A stretch of 64,000 nt of DNA. Source: Antrihabitans spumae. GTDB taxonomy: Bacteria; Actinomycetota; Actinomycetes; Mycobacteriales; Mycobacteriaceae. The notes beneath the pieces were generated by a model. That model did no database searches, had not been told where the DNA came from, and worked only from the letters and a program-made list of their open reading frames with translations. Where the stretch lies: contig NZ_JBIMSN010000062.1 of NCBI RefSeq assembly GCF_043944905.1, positions 1 through 64,000 on the forward strand. The letters are read 5' to 3'. The translations under genes and the position numbers were made by a program. Below, piece by piece: positions 53,106 to 62,880 of this stretch. The first letter of the stretch is position 1; every line of letters starts with the position of its first letter.

Positions 53106-54318
53106 GTACTGCAGGCTCGGCGAGGTAGTGACGATACAGCGAGGTACAACGTACAAGAGCGCGTTGCTTGGCCGACCGGGGCCAGTATTGCTCGGTTTGG
53201 GTTCGATACAAAAGCATGGCGGTTTTAGAGGCGAGAAGCTGAAGACTTACGGTGGCGAGTCGCCTGACAACCTGCTCGTTCACCCTGGCGAAGTTTACGC
53301 GTCTTTGAAAGACGTTACGCAGACCGCGGACCTTTTGGGTTCTGTTGCCATGGTACCGAAGGGGAGTCTTGTTGGTCGCTTAACGCAAGATACGGTCAGG
53401 CTATGTGTGATCGATTCTCGATTTTCGGTTGATTACGTACACTGGATGCTTCGGACGCCCGAGTATCGCGAACATTGTCGCGGCCACGCCACCGGAACTA
53501 CAACAATGGGTTTGGCCCGTGACGACTTCTTCGCTTTCAAGATACCAATCCCGACCCGAAGCACCGTAGCGTTAATTGAGCTTTTGGTTGCACTCGACGC
53601 CAAGATCGGCGCGAACGAAAGGTCTTCACAGCTCGCACTTGAGCTGGCGGACGCGATGTTCCTCTCAGCGGAGCGGAATTCGACGACCCGGCACACTATT
53701 GGGGAACTTGCCGAAAGGTCCATTCTTGAGTACGGGGACGGCTACCGCACCAAACGTTTAGAGCATGGCCAGCCCGGTCTGCGGATCTTGCGTGCGGGCG
53801 ACGTGAGAGGACTTCAATGCTTTGCCGATGGTGATGACTTTGTATCCAAGGGATACATCAAACAGATCGGTGCGAAGCGATCCCAAACGGGCGACGTCGT
53901 GATGACAACGAAAGGTACGGTCGGGCGAGTTGCGGTCGTGTCGAAGACCTTGGAACCGGTCGTCTACAGCCCTCAAGTTTGCTATTTCCGAGTGAAGGAT
54001 GAGGCCGAACTTCATCCGGCATATCTCGCTGCGTGGTTCAGGAGTGCCGACCGTAAAGCGCAATCCGAAATGGTCATGTACAAGAGCGACATGGCGCCGT
54101 ACATAAATCTCAACGATATTCGCTCACTTCGAATACCGATCCTGGCTCGGAGCGAAATGCACCGGGCAGGCACGGAGCAGCGCGCGTTACTCGATCAGTT
54201 CGATGCGAGTTGTGCAGAAAATGCGGTGCTAGCGCGTACGCGTGACGAACTTCTACCGCGCTTGATGTCCGGGGAAATCAAGATCAAGGACGCTGAGACA
54301 GCCGCGGACGTCGTCTGA
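53098..54318 (+). CDS. hsdS: type I restriction-modification system specificity subunit HsdS
   Basis: The 406-residue protein has two target-recognition domains. The first is at about 1-150, ending in DDFFAFKIPIPTRS; the second is at about 200-380, ending in NLNDIRSLRIPILA. Each is followed by a helical spacer (LALELADAMF and NAVLARTRDELLPRLMSGEI). The ATG at 53098 lies within the last codons of hsdM. The gene is visibly richer in A and T than its neighbours, as expected for rapidly exchanged specificity genes. The two domains set a bipartite target that cannot be read from sequence. Confidence 0.92.
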   Translation: MDEYCRLGEVVTIQRGTTYKSALLGRPGPVLLGLGSIQKHGGFRGEKLKTYGGESPDNLLVHPGEVYASLKDVTQTADLLGSVAMVPKGSLVGRLTQDTVRLCVIDSRFSVDYVHWMLRTPEYREHCRGHATGTTTMGLARDDFFAFKIPIPTRSTVALIELLVALDAKIGANERSSQLALELADAMFLSAERNSTTRHTIGELAERSILEYGDGYRTKRLEHGQPGLRILRAGDVRGLQCFADGDDFVSKGYIKQIGAKRSQTGDVVMTTKGTVGRVAVVSKTLEPVVYSPQVCYFRVKDEAELHPAYLAAWFRSADRKAQSEMVMYKSDMAPYINLNDIRSLRIPILARSEMHRAGTEQRALLDQFDASCAENAVLARTRDELLPRLMSGEIKIKDAETAADVV

Positions 54319-54380
54319 TCGCTTGCCGCGTAACAATGTGGTTCGAGTGAGCGCCGTGGAGACAGTGCTTGCGCGGGAAA

Positions 54381-54417
54381 CTTCTCTATCACGCCCCGCG
54401 ATAGAGTGATAGAGAAG
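54381..54417. promoter_or_regulatory. 12-bp inverted repeat plus ATAGAG repeats before the AlbA_2 gene
   Basis: CTTCTCTATCAC (54381-54392) is the exact reverse complement of GTGATAGAGAAG (54406-54417). The unit ATAGAG occurs at 54401, 54409 and again just downstream in TATAGAGAAGG (54420-54430). The array lies between hsdS and the AlbA_2 gene and looks like a repressor-binding array rather than a terminator. Confidence 0.55.
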
Positions 54418-54444
54418 GTATAGAGAAGGTGGAGGTGGGCGAGG

Positions 54445-56205
54445 GTGGAAACCGCAGCGTTGGTTGCTCGTATGCGTCGCGTAGGGGTCGATCTTGCCGA
54501 TGTCGAGGTCAAATCGGCGGCGGTCGGGTGGCCTAAGAATGCCGTCGAAACCCTCAGCGCTTTTGCAAACGGCGGCGGTGGCGTCCTCATCCTCGGTCTG
54601 TCCGAGCAACATGGGTTCACTCCTGCGGCGGGCTTCGATGCAAAGGCTATCCGGGATGCTCTCGCCCTCGCCTGCGCCGACCTGGTCGATCCGCCGTTGC
54701 GAGTGCCGATCGAGATTGAGGAGTTCGAAGGTGCACTGGTGGTCCGCGCGGACATCGCAGAGTTGGATCCGATAGAGAAGCCTTGTTACGTAAAGGCCCG
54801 CGGCCACTACAACGGGTCATACATTCGAAGTGGCGATGGCGATCGTGGCCTCAGCAACTACGAGGTGTCGCAGCTGCTCGCGAACCGCACTCAACCAACA
54901 TTCGACATGGAGCCAGTCGACGGCGCGACTGCCGCCGACCTCAATCCAGACCTTGTCAGTGGACTGCTCGAGCGCGCACGTAGCCGCCACCCACGGCTAT
55001 TCGGCACCATGAGGGATGAAGAAGCGCTCCTCCGCCTCAATGTTCTCACCAACGTGGAAGGCGTGGTCCGGCCGACGGTCGCGGGCCTCTTGTGCCTGGG
55101 CGTGTATCCGCAGCAGTTCTTTCCCCAGCTATTCATCGCCGTCGTAGCCTTGCCGGGTTTGCAAATAGGTGATCAGACATCCGAGGGCGTTCGGTTTCTC
55201 GACAATGTCACGATCGACGGGCCAATTCCTGAGATGTTGGCTCAGGCGGTAGCCGCCCTGCAACGCAACATGCGCAAGGCCGCCGTGATCAAGGGGCTGT
55301 TCCGAGAGGACCGGTGGGATTACCCGCTCGACGTCGTTCGTGAATTGCTCGTGAATGCGATCATGCACCGCGACTACAGCCCTGGAGCGCGTGGTTCGCA
55401 TCTACAGGTCGAGCTGTACCCCGACCGGCTGGTGGTGAAAAGTACTGGCGGACTCTACGGCGATGTCTCGGCCGCCTTGCTCGGTACATCTGAACAGGGA
55501 TCCTCGTCGCGCAACGTAGCTCTTGCAAAGTTGCTCGCCGACGTCCCCGCGGGTGGTCGAGGCTATGCTTCGATCAGTGAGAATCGTGGCTCAGGCCTAC
55601 CTAATGTGATGACGGCATTGCGAGGTGCCGGAATGAGCCCCGCGGCGTTCAATGCGACGCCAGGCCACGTATTCGTAACTGTGCCGCAGCACGCGTTGCT
55701 TGCAGTCGAGGTGATCGAGTGGATTGGTTCACTCGGCCAGGATGGGCTCAGCGACCAGCAGCACCTTGCTCTCGCGATCATGCGAAGCATTGGACGCGTC
55801 ACCAACGCGATGCTGCAAGCGTGGGGTGTTGACAGAATAACTGCTGGTGCGGCGTTACGAGACCTGGTCTCTCGTGAACTTGCGGTCGTCGGCGGCGGAA
55901 GACGCTATGCAAGTTACCAATTGAATGTATCGGCCGAGATCGGTGATCTTGACGCCGACTCAGTGCCGGATGGAGCAGCGTCTATCGAAGGTGCCGGGAT
56001 CGAAGCCGAACTCGACGCGATCGTGCAGGGGATACGGGCGGGTCTCAACACCGCGAAGGCGTTGGAGACGGCGCTGGGCATGAATTACCAGGCAGTGCTC
56101 AGGCGGCTGAACAAGTTAATAGAACGTGGTGCTGTTGAGCGGGAGTACGCAAGAAACGACCGTCGGCAGAGCTACCGGCTCATTCAAAGGCAGGGGGACA
56201 AATGA
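54445..56205 (+). CDS. Schlafen/AlbA_2-domain ATP-binding protein within the type I R-M operon
   Basis: The 586-residue protein has an N-terminal AlbA_2 (Schlafen-like) domain at about 14-125: a DVEVKSA segment, then NAVETLSAFANGGGGVLILGLSE. In the middle is a GHKL-type ATP-binding region with RELLVNAIMHRDYSP near 298 and NRGSGLPNVMTAL near 388. The C-terminal third looks like winged helices (TAKALETALGMNYQAVLRRLNKLIERG). Such proteins are often found inside type I restriction loci as presumed regulators or accessory effectors; the activity is not established. The GTG at 54445 follows GGAGG. It overlaps hsdR by four bases. Confidence 0.85.
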   Translation: METAALVARMRRVGVDLADVEVKSAAVGWPKNAVETLSAFANGGGGVLILGLSEQHGFTPAAGFDAKAIRDALALACADLVDPPLRVPIEIEEFEGALVVRADIAELDPIEKPCYVKARGHYNGSYIRSGDGDRGLSNYEVSQLLANRTQPTFDMEPVDGATAADLNPDLVSGLLERARSRHPRLFGTMRDEEALLRLNVLTNVEGVVRPTVAGLLCLGVYPQQFFPQLFIAVVALPGLQIGDQTSEGVRFLDNVTIDGPIPEMLAQAVAALQRNMRKAAVIKGLFREDRWDYPLDVVRELLVNAIMHRDYSPGARGSHLQVELYPDRLVVKSTGGLYGDVSAALLGTSEQGSSSRNVALAKLLADVPAGGRGYASISENRGSGLPNVMTALRGAGMSPAAFNATPGHVFVTVPQHALLAVEVIEWIGSLGQDGLSDQQHLALAIMRSIGRVTNAMLQAWGVDRITAGAALRDLVSRELAVVGGGRRYASYQLNVSAEIGDLDADSVPDGAASIEGAGIEAELDAIVQGIRAGLNTAKALETALGMNYQAVLRRLNKLIERGAVEREYARNDRRQSYRLIQRQGDK

Positions 56206-59200
56206 ACGAGTTCAGCGAAGCGCATTGGGAGCAGATCGCGCTCGAAGCATTGGCTGCGCAGGAGTGGGAAAAACTCGACGGCAAGCAAATCGCTCCGGGC
56301 ACCGACAACGGACGTACCTCCTGGGATGACCTCGTGCTCTCTGGGCGACTCCTCGCAGCAATGCGTGCACTCAATCCAAATGTGCCGGTCGAGTATCTCG
56401 ACCAGGCTCGCGCCGCGATCATCGCACCTCAGTCGCAGGATCCGATCGCTGAAAACTATCGACTACACCGCGTTCTGGTCGACGGCTACCAGGGGATCAG
56501 CTACATCGATACCGATGGTATCGAGCAGAATCCGACAATCCGGCTCGTCAGTCATCGGCCTGAGGGCAATGAATTTCTTGCCGTGCAACAGGTTACGATC
56601 CGGAACTCGGAGCAGCACAGACGCTTCGACATCGTCGCCTACCTGAATGGTTTGCCGATCGCGATCTTCGAACTCAAGCAGGCCGGCACGGCGAAAGCCG
56701 ATCTCCCAGCCGCCCACGCGCAACTGCAGACGTACCTGCGCGAGTTCCCGATGGCATTCCGGTTTGCAGTTCTCACCGTAGTGAGCGATGGACTGACGGC
56801 TCGCTATGGAACACCCTTCACGCCGTTCGAGCACTTCTCACCCTGGAACGTGGACGACGACGGCAAGCCGGTCAAACTCGGCGACGCTGTCGACGACGTG
56901 CATCTCGGTACAGAACTCGAGTTCCTAATCGAGGGCGTATTCAACACCGAACGGTTCCTGCAGTTGCAACGCAACTTCACAGCATTCGACGGAGGCGCGG
57001 AAGGATACGCGAAGCGAATTGCCAAGCCACACCAGTACTTTGCCGTCACCAAGGCAGTCGGTTCGACCGTCCTGGCGGTTGAGAGCAACGGCAAGGCAGG
57101 TGTCGTATGGCATACCCAGGGCTCCGGCAAGTCGATGGAGATGGAGCTGTACGCGCACTTGGTCGCACAGCAGCCGAAACTGAAGAACCCGACCATCGTC
57201 GTGATCACCGACCGTAAGGAACTCGACGGCCAACTGTACGAGACCTTCAACCAGAGCAGACTTCTGGACGAAGCGCCAGTCAAAGTGACCAAGCGCAAGC
57301 AGTTGCGCGACGAGTTGGCAAACCGCGCGACCGGTGGCATCTACTTCACCACGTTGCAGAAGTTTGGACTCACCGAGAGCGAACGTGAATCCGGCGCGGA
57401 CCACCCGCTACTCACGGACCGTCGCAACGTCATTGTCGTTGTCGACGAAGCGCATCGCAGTCACTACGACGACCTCGACGGCTACGCGCGTCATCTCAAG
57501 GATGCACTGCCTAATGCCGCGCTGATCGCATTCACCGGAACGCCGATCTCGTTCGAGGATCGCAACACTCGAGATGTATTCGGTGACTACATCGACGTCT
57601 ACGACCTCACCCGTGCGGTCGACGACGGTGCAACTGTGCCTGTCTATTTCGAGCCGAGGCTCATTCGAGTCGGGCTCGCGAAAGATGTGACCGACGACGA
57701 TCTCGACAAGGCCGCCGACGAAGCAACGCTCGGACTCGACGACATCGAACGAGCACAGATCGAGAAGTCCGTCGCCGTCATCAACGCCGTGTACGGCGCG
57801 CCGGAACGCCTCGCAACGCTGGCCGCCGACATCGTAAGTCATTGGGACACAAGGTCGGAGGAGATGCGCAAGTTCATTGAATCGCCCGGCAAGGCCTTCA
57901 TCGTCGGCGCGACTCGCGAGATTTGCGCAAATCTCTACGACGAGATCGTCAAGCTCCGTCCCGACTGGCATGACGACGCCGTCAACGAAGGCGTCATCAA
58001 AGTTGTGTATTCCGGTTCCGCGCAAGACAAAGGGCCAGTGGCCAAACACGTCCGCCGTGATGGACAGAACAAAGTAATCCAGAAGCGGTTGAAGGATCCC
58101 AACGACCCGCTGCAGATCGTCATAGTCAAAGACATGATGCTCACCGGGTTCGACGCGCCGCCGCTGCATACGCTGTATCTGGACCGTCCACTCAAGGGCG
58201 CACTGCTGATGCAGACGCTCGCACGAGTGAACCGAACCTTTCGTGGCAAGCCGTCCGGGTTGCTTGTCGCGTATGCACCGCTTGCCGAGAACCTCAACAA
58301 GGCACTCGACGAGTACACCGCGGACGACCGGGAGTCGAAGCCTGTCGGAAAGAACATCGATGAGGCTGTCGCGCTGACGGTCGAGTTGCTGGCACAGCTT
58401 GACGAGCTGTGTGCAGGTTACCCGTGGCGCACCAAACTCGCTGGAGCGCAGAGTAGTTGGATCAAGGCTGCGGTGGCTTTGACGAACTATCTTAGATCGC
58501 CGCAAACACCAGGAAATGACGAGGAGTCGACGCTCGGAGACCGTTTCCGCACACTGACAAACCAGCTTTCCCGAGCCTGGGCATTGTGTTCAGGCAACAC
58601 CACACTCGAACCGTTGCGACCGACTGCCAAGTTCTACGAGCAGGTCAGAATCTGGATGGGCAAATACGACGCGGCTGAACGACAGGCCGCAGGCAAACCC
58701 ATCCCCGACGAGATCAAGCGAATGCTTGCTTCATTGGTCGCAACGACGACAGCCTCGGGCGAGATCGTGGACATCTACGAGGCTGCGGGCATGCCGAAGC
58801 CGACGCTATCCGACCTTGGCCCTGACTTCGAAGCGAAGGCTACGGCGGCGTCGAACTCGCACTTGGCTATCGAGGCGCTACGCGCCGTGCTCGTCGAGGA
58901 GTCGGGAAAGGTTGCGGCACACAACCTTGTGCGTCAACGGGCGTTCTCCGACCGGATCGCAGAACTCATGCGCCGGTACACGAATCAGCAGTTGACTGCG
59001 GCCGAGGTGATCGCCAAGCTCATCGAGATGGCCAAAGATGTTGCAGCCGAGGGAAACCGAGGTAAGCACTTCGCGCCACCGTTGTCCGACGATGAGCTGG
59101 CGTTCTACGATGCCGTCAGCACGAACGATTCCGCGGTCGAGTTGCAGGGGGAGGACGTACTTGCGCATATCGCACGAGAACTCGTCCTCGTGATGCAGCG

Positions 59201-59369
59201 CGACACCAAGATGGATTGGACAGTGCGCGACGATGTACGCGCCAAGCTGCGGTCGTCGATCAAGCGATTGCTCGTCAAATACAAGTACCCGCCCGACAAG
59301 CAGCCCGCCGCGATCAAGCTCGTCATCGAGCAGATGGAAGCGTTGGCGCCGCGATACGCCGCACGGTAA
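56202..59369 (+). CDS. hsdR: type I restriction endonuclease subunit HsdR
   Basis: This is a 1055-residue translocase-nuclease. The PD-(D/E)xK nuclease lies near residues 143-160 (RFDIVAYLNGLPIAIFELKQ, with Asp, Glu and Lys in place). The superfamily-2 helicase has Walker A HTQGSGKS near 308, DEAH in VVVDEAHRSH near 413 and the later TGFDAPPLHTLYLDRPLKG near 648. A C-terminal helical region contacts HsdM. The gene appears intact, so the system may be active. The ATG overlaps the AlbA_2 gene, making hsdM-hsdS-albA-hsdR one unit, apart from the operator-like array inside it. Confidence 0.95.
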   Translation: MNEFSEAHWEQIALEALAAQEWEKLDGKQIAPGTDNGRTSWDDLVLSGRLLAAMRALNPNVPVEYLDQARAAIIAPQSQDPIAENYRLHRVLVDGYQGISYIDTDGIEQNPTIRLVSHRPEGNEFLAVQQVTIRNSEQHRRFDIVAYLNGLPIAIFELKQAGTAKADLPAAHAQLQTYLREFPMAFRFAVLTVVSDGLTARYGTPFTPFEHFSPWNVDDDGKPVKLGDAVDDVHLGTELEFLIEGVFNTERFLQLQRNFTAFDGGAEGYAKRIAKPHQYFAVTKAVGSTVLAVESNGKAGVVWHTQGSGKSMEMELYAHLVAQQPKLKNPTIVVITDRKELDGQLYETFNQSRLLDEAPVKVTKRKQLRDELANRATGGIYFTTLQKFGLTESERESGADHPLLTDRRNVIVVVDEAHRSHYDDLDGYARHLKDALPNAALIAFTGTPISFEDRNTRDVFGDYIDVYDLTRAVDDGATVPVYFEPRLIRVGLAKDVTDDDLDKAADEATLGLDDIERAQIEKSVAVINAVYGAPERLATLAADIVSHWDTRSEEMRKFIESPGKAFIVGATREICANLYDEIVKLRPDWHDDAVNEGVIKVVYSGSAQDKGPVAKHVRRDGQNKVIQKRLKDPNDPLQIVIVKDMMLTGFDAPPLHTLYLDRPLKGALLMQTLARVNRTFRGKPSGLLVAYAPLAENLNKALDEYTADDRESKPVGKNIDEAVALTVELLAQLDELCAGYPWRTKLAGAQSSWIKAAVALTNYLRSPQTPGNDEESTLGDRFRTLTNQLSRAWALCSGNTTLEPLRPTAKFYEQVRIWMGKYDAAERQAAGKPIPDEIKRMLASLVATTTASGEIVDIYEAAGMPKPTLSDLGPDFEAKATAASNSHLAIEALRAVLVEESGKVAAHNLVRQRAFSDRIAELMRRYTNQQLTAAEVIAKLIEMAKDVAAEGNRGKHFAPPLSDDELAFYDAVSTNDSAVELQGEDVLAHIARELVLVMQRDTKMDWTVRDDVRAKLRSSIKRLLVKYKYPPDKQPAAIKLVIEQMEALAPRYAAR

Positions 59370-59393
59370 AGATCGACAATCAGGGGGGAAAGC

Positions 59394-60293
59394 ATGACAG
59401 ACAGGATGTTTCGCGCGTTGACGGTGGTTCAGGAGAAGTATCTACGTAACCCCGACTTCGTCGAGGAGGAAGCTCGGTACGAACGCGTCCGCGAGCTTCA
59501 TCATGAGCAGATGCGGGTCGCGGCGGAGCTGTGGGACACGAAGAATCGTGAGCAGCTTCCGGAAACGTTGCAAGGAGTTGCTGCGGTGGAGGCAGCACGG
59601 GATGCGTCCGAACGAGCACAGGACGAAGTCATCGAACGGCACATCGTTGGACTTATTCCTAGCCGTCTCGTACACGAACTGAAAAACGCATGGGCTTACC
59701 GGGAAGCCGAGTTCACCGAACCAATCGATCCCGCACATGCGGATACCGGGCCAGCGAGTACACAACATTGGAGGCAGCGTGCCAACGAGGCCTCGGTGTG
59801 GGTCGAGACCCTTGGCTACCCCAGCGACTACGACGGGTTTGATCCCATCGAAGATGTCGCCCTCCCGCCGCGGATTCGCTGGACCGACGCGGACAAAAGG
59901 TCCTCGCTGGAGAAGGCGATCGGTATTCACGGGCTGGAACCGGGCCAATGGATGGAGGTCGAATGGCCGCCGACGGGGTACCTTACCGATCCCGGCCATG
60001 TGCATACGACGGAGTTCGAACCCTGCGAAGCGCATGTCGAGCGTTACGACGACTCCGGGGACAAGTCTGCCTTCGGCGACTGCAAAGGCTGTGAACACGC
60101 GGAACGCGTCGTCGAGAATCTGGCGAAGTGGTCGTTCACTACCGAGTTGAGAATCAGCGAGATCCGCTTCGATCGAGAGGGCGAGGAGTGCGACAAGGAA
60201 ATCTATCGCGACCGCGCCTTCGCAGTAGCCAGCATCGAGCAGGATCCGGGCCGTATCCTGATTGGACCGCCGGGCCAGGGTCGTCAATGGTGA
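59394..60293 (+). CDS. hypothetical protein downstream of hsdR
   Basis: This 299-residue protein resembles nothing I recognise. The N-terminal 90 residues are charged and helical (EARYERVRELHHEQMRVAAE). A Trp/Tyr-rich middle follows (QRANEASVWVETLGYPSDYD). The C-terminal part has several Cys and His (FEPCEAHVER, FGDCKGCEHAER, EECDKE) that could coordinate a metal. No membrane segment or signal. It begins 24 nt after hsdR behind GGGGGGAAAGC, so it is very likely expressed with the restriction operon and may be an accessory or immunity component. Confidence 0.65.
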   Translation: MTDRMFRALTVVQEKYLRNPDFVEEEARYERVRELHHEQMRVAAELWDTKNREQLPETLQGVAAVEAARDASERAQDEVIERHIVGLIPSRLVHELKNAWAYREAEFTEPIDPAHADTGPASTQHWRQRANEASVWVETLGYPSDYDGFDPIEDVALPPRIRWTDADKRSSLEKAIGIHGLEPGQWMEVEWPPTGYLTDPGHVHTTEFEPCEAHVERYDDSGDKSAFGDCKGCEHAERVVENLAKWSFTTELRISEIRFDREGEECDKEIYRDRAFAVASIEQDPGRILIGPPGQGRQW

Positions 60294-60389
60294 ACTGGCC
60301 GTCAGTTTGAGGCAGTTGGAATCGTGTACCTCGTCGATCCGATTCTGGTCCGGATCGATGGGCAGCCGTGTTTCCCGTTCGGCGACTGC

Positions 60390-61788
60390 TCAGTCGAGGT
60401 CCCAGTATTCGTGGGGATGGAAATAGTGATTGATTCGGGGTTTTCGGGTCGGGTCGATGTGTTTCGGCGGAACCCACAGAATCCGGCCGGGATATTTGTG
60501 ATCGGGTCCTGCGACGATGGTGTTCCAGTCGGTGTCTTTCACCCCGGCCAACCGATGATGCGAATCACACACCAGCGCAAGCTGATCCACATCCGTGCGC
60601 CCGAGTTCGGCGACCCATTCCCGGCAATGATGACACTGACACATGCTGGATGGTCGCCAACATGCGGGGAAGGTGCAGCCTTTGTCTTGGGCGTAGCGGA
60701 CCAGACGCTGATCGCCCTGCGCGATGCGTTTGGATCTGCCGAGGTAGATGGGGCGGCCGTCGTCGTCGAACAGGGCGAGGTAGTGATGGGCGTGGGCGGC
60801 CATTCTGACAACATCGCGGATGGGAAGTAGCGATCCACCGCCGGTGATGGCCTGCCCGGTGGCGTCTTCGAGCTCTTTGACCGTCATGGTCGCCACGACG
60901 GTGACCGGCAGTCCACGATGCTGGCCCAACGTGCCGGAGGCGAGCGCGTCACGGAGCACCATTTTCAACCCGTCGTGTTGGCGTTGCCCGACCGAGCGTT
61001 CATCCCGTTTGGCTACCTCGTCGGCGGGTTCAGCATCGACGGTGGAGTCGGTGTCGTGCGGGTTTGCTACGCCGGGTTTCGCGTATTTCGCGAACATCGC
61101 TTCGAGGTAGGCGCGTAGTTCGGGGTCGACGCAGAAACTCCCCTTTCGTCATCAGGTCGGTGCCTTGTTTGCCGAGGGTGAAGCTGCGTTTGCGTTCGCG
61201 GTCGACTTCGGGTGCGTTGCCGTCGGGGTTGAGGTAGGCCAGGATCCGGTTGGCGGCGCGGCGGAGCTGGTCGGGCCGCAGAATCCGGGCTTGTTCGGCA
61301 AGTTTGGCTTCGGCTTGGTCGCGGGTCTCGGCATCGACGTAGCTGGGGACCTGGGCGAAGAATTCGCGGATCACGGTGATGTGGGCTCGGCCGATCGCTC
61401 CGTCACGGTGGGCTGCGGCGGTGTTCGGGTAGACCGGGTCGAGGGGTGCGCCGGAGAATCCGGTGCGGGGTCCGAGGTCTTCGGCGATCTTGCGGCGTGC
61501 TTTGGCTTCGCTCGGATAGATCCGCAGGGTGTCGGCGAGGACGTCGGCGAGGCGGTAGTCGCCGAGTTCGCCGGGGATCCATTGTTCCTGCATTTTGGCG
61601 ATCAGGGTGGTTTGGAAACCGGCGGTGGTGCGTGTCCCGGTTTCGAGTCGTTGCACGAGGTCGAGACGCTGACGGTTGTTCGACAGTTCGCCGAATCCGA
61701 CGTCACGTAAACCTTGCAGAGCTGTTTCGAACGCGACCATCGCAGCTTCCACCGCCGTGGCGGGGTGCGGTGTCGGGTTCGAAAGCAT
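60390..61788 (-). pseudogene. DUF222-HNH endonuclease (13E12 repeat family), frameshifted
   Basis: The N-terminal DUF222 part (ATAVEAAMVAFETALQGLR..., to about residue 215) runs in one frame until DLMTKG. The continuation SFCVDPELRAYLEAMFAKYA and the HNH domain (CTFPACWRPSSMCQCHH, then LALVCDSHHRLAG) lie in another. The break maps to a run of four C (61140-61143; G on the coding strand); removing one restores an intact protein of about 466 residues. The 13E12 family is a multi-copy actinobacterial family of suspected mobile HNH endonucleases. It may be a recent pseudogene or a homopolymer error. Confidence 0.82.
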
Positions 61789-61936
61789 GATCGAAGTTTA
61801 TCGCCACCCACCGACACATTTCGGGAGCAGAGGTGCTGGGCTGCAACAGTATTCGTGACAGATGGGTCAGGGCTTACCTGGGTGAATTCTGGGACGGATG
61901 TTACGAAGACGGCCTGGGCGAGGGCGAGAGCGACGA

Positions 61937-62320
61937 TCAGAGTTGGGGATCGATCGTCGACAAGTGGGCGGTAAGCATGTGGTCCTCGCCTTCGATCTTT
62001 GCAGCCGCGGTCGTGACGGTCTGCTGGATCATTGTCACGATGGCGATGTGCTCCTCGAGTCGATCGACCAGTGCGTCGTGGCCGCCGACGGCCTTCCTGC
62101 TGAATTTCTGAGCGAGTTGCACACCGGACTCGATTTCGCCGAAACCGCGAACAGATTGAAGGGATGTAGCGTCGTCGATGAGGCGACCGTAGCCCTGAAT
62201 CAGCTCCTCGCACGCGGCTGCAACTTCGGCAGCTACACCTTCTTCAAGAAGTAGCTCACCAGTCGAGGCGGCGTTCTGCAATCGAGCCCAGAGGTGCTTG
62301 ACGTCAGTCGGTTCAGTCAC
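61937..62320 (-). CDS. hypothetical helical protein paired with a DUF3558 lipoprotein
   Basis: The 127-residue, entirely helical-looking protein has no Cys, signal or membrane segment. It has regularly spaced hydrophobics (AAACEELIQGYGRLIDDATSL), a G-F-G in the middle and ends HLSTIDPQL. The size and mood recall WXG100/ESX-related small proteins, but the W-x-G motif is not present. The GTG start at 62320 has AAGGA just upstream. It lies 29 nt after the DUF3558 lipoprotein gene in the same direction, so the two probably form an operon. Function unknown. Confidence 0.6.
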   Translation of the reverse strand: MTEPTDVKHLWARLQNAASTGELLLEEGVAAEVAAACEELIQGYGRLIDDATSLQSVRGFGEIESGVQLAQKFSRKAVGGHDALVDRLEEHIAIVTMIQQTVTTAAAKIEGEDHMLTAHLSTIDPQL

Positions 62321-62349
62321 GGCGTCCTTTCAAGGTCTTGCAAGGCTGT

Positions 62350-62880
62350 TCAGCGAGGGAGTTCGTTATCGAGGTCTTTCGTTCGGAGAATCGCAGTAGT
62401 ACAGGGGTCTTCGGGTGTTGCCACTTGGGACCGCGCTGCGACGCTAACCATGATCAGTCCCTGGGCGACAGCAAAGCCGAAGTTGCAGGTCTCGGCCTCC
62501 CTGCCAACGTTGACGGCCGTAACTCCATCGCGAGTACCAGCCGCTGTACTGCTGAACCTCGTGAATTCTGTGTTGCGCTGCATCTCGTCGAGGCTGTGGC
62601 TGGTCGAGTAGACGCGCATGAAGTACCAGCCGGCGGTAGCTTCCCATCTGCAAATTTTCCACCCCTCGAACTCCGCGCCGGCTATACCTTCCCGCTCCGT
62701 CGCTGGATCCACCCCGGCGGACCGCAGAGCGTCGTCGGGGATCCCGCATGGATCGAACAACTCGAGAGGTGCGGTTGAGCTTGCGACCGGCGAACCTGGC
62801 GTCGTGGTCGAACACCCCGCAGCCAGCAGCGCGGTGCCGCAGAGCGCCAAAGAGCGGAGCGCCCAGGTGCGCAGTCGCAT
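62350..62880 (-). CDS. DUF3558 domain-containing lipoprotein
   Basis: This is a 176-residue exported lipoprotein. The signal peptide RLRTWALRSLALCGTALLAAGC has the lipobox LAAGC (Cys near 23). It is followed by a Ser/Thr linker and the DUF3558 domain starting LFDPCGIPDDALRSAGVDP, with EGWKICRWEA and a third and fourth Cys (TCNFGFAV, DPCTTAIL) that likely form disulfides. The ATG at 62880 is chosen because the lipoprotein signal starts there and GGAG precedes it; the longer frame to 63225 runs through the rpsH promoter. DUF3558 proteins are restricted mainly to mycolate-producing actinobacteria; their role is unknown. Confidence 0.85.
   Translation of the reverse strand: MRLRTWALRSLALCGTALLAAGCSTTTPGSPVASSTAPLELFDPCGIPDDALRSAGVDPATEREGIAGAEFEGWKICRWEATAGWYFMRVYSTSHSLDEMQRNTEFTRFSSTAAGTRDGVTAVNVGREAETCNFGFAVAQGLIMVSVAARSQVATPEDPCTTAILRTKDLDNELPR

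Noticed and set aside
61100..61150. Programmed ribosomal frameshift in the DUF222-HNH gene
   Set aside because: There is a short G run on the coding strand but no clear slippery heptamer or stimulatory structure, and the family is normally a single frame.
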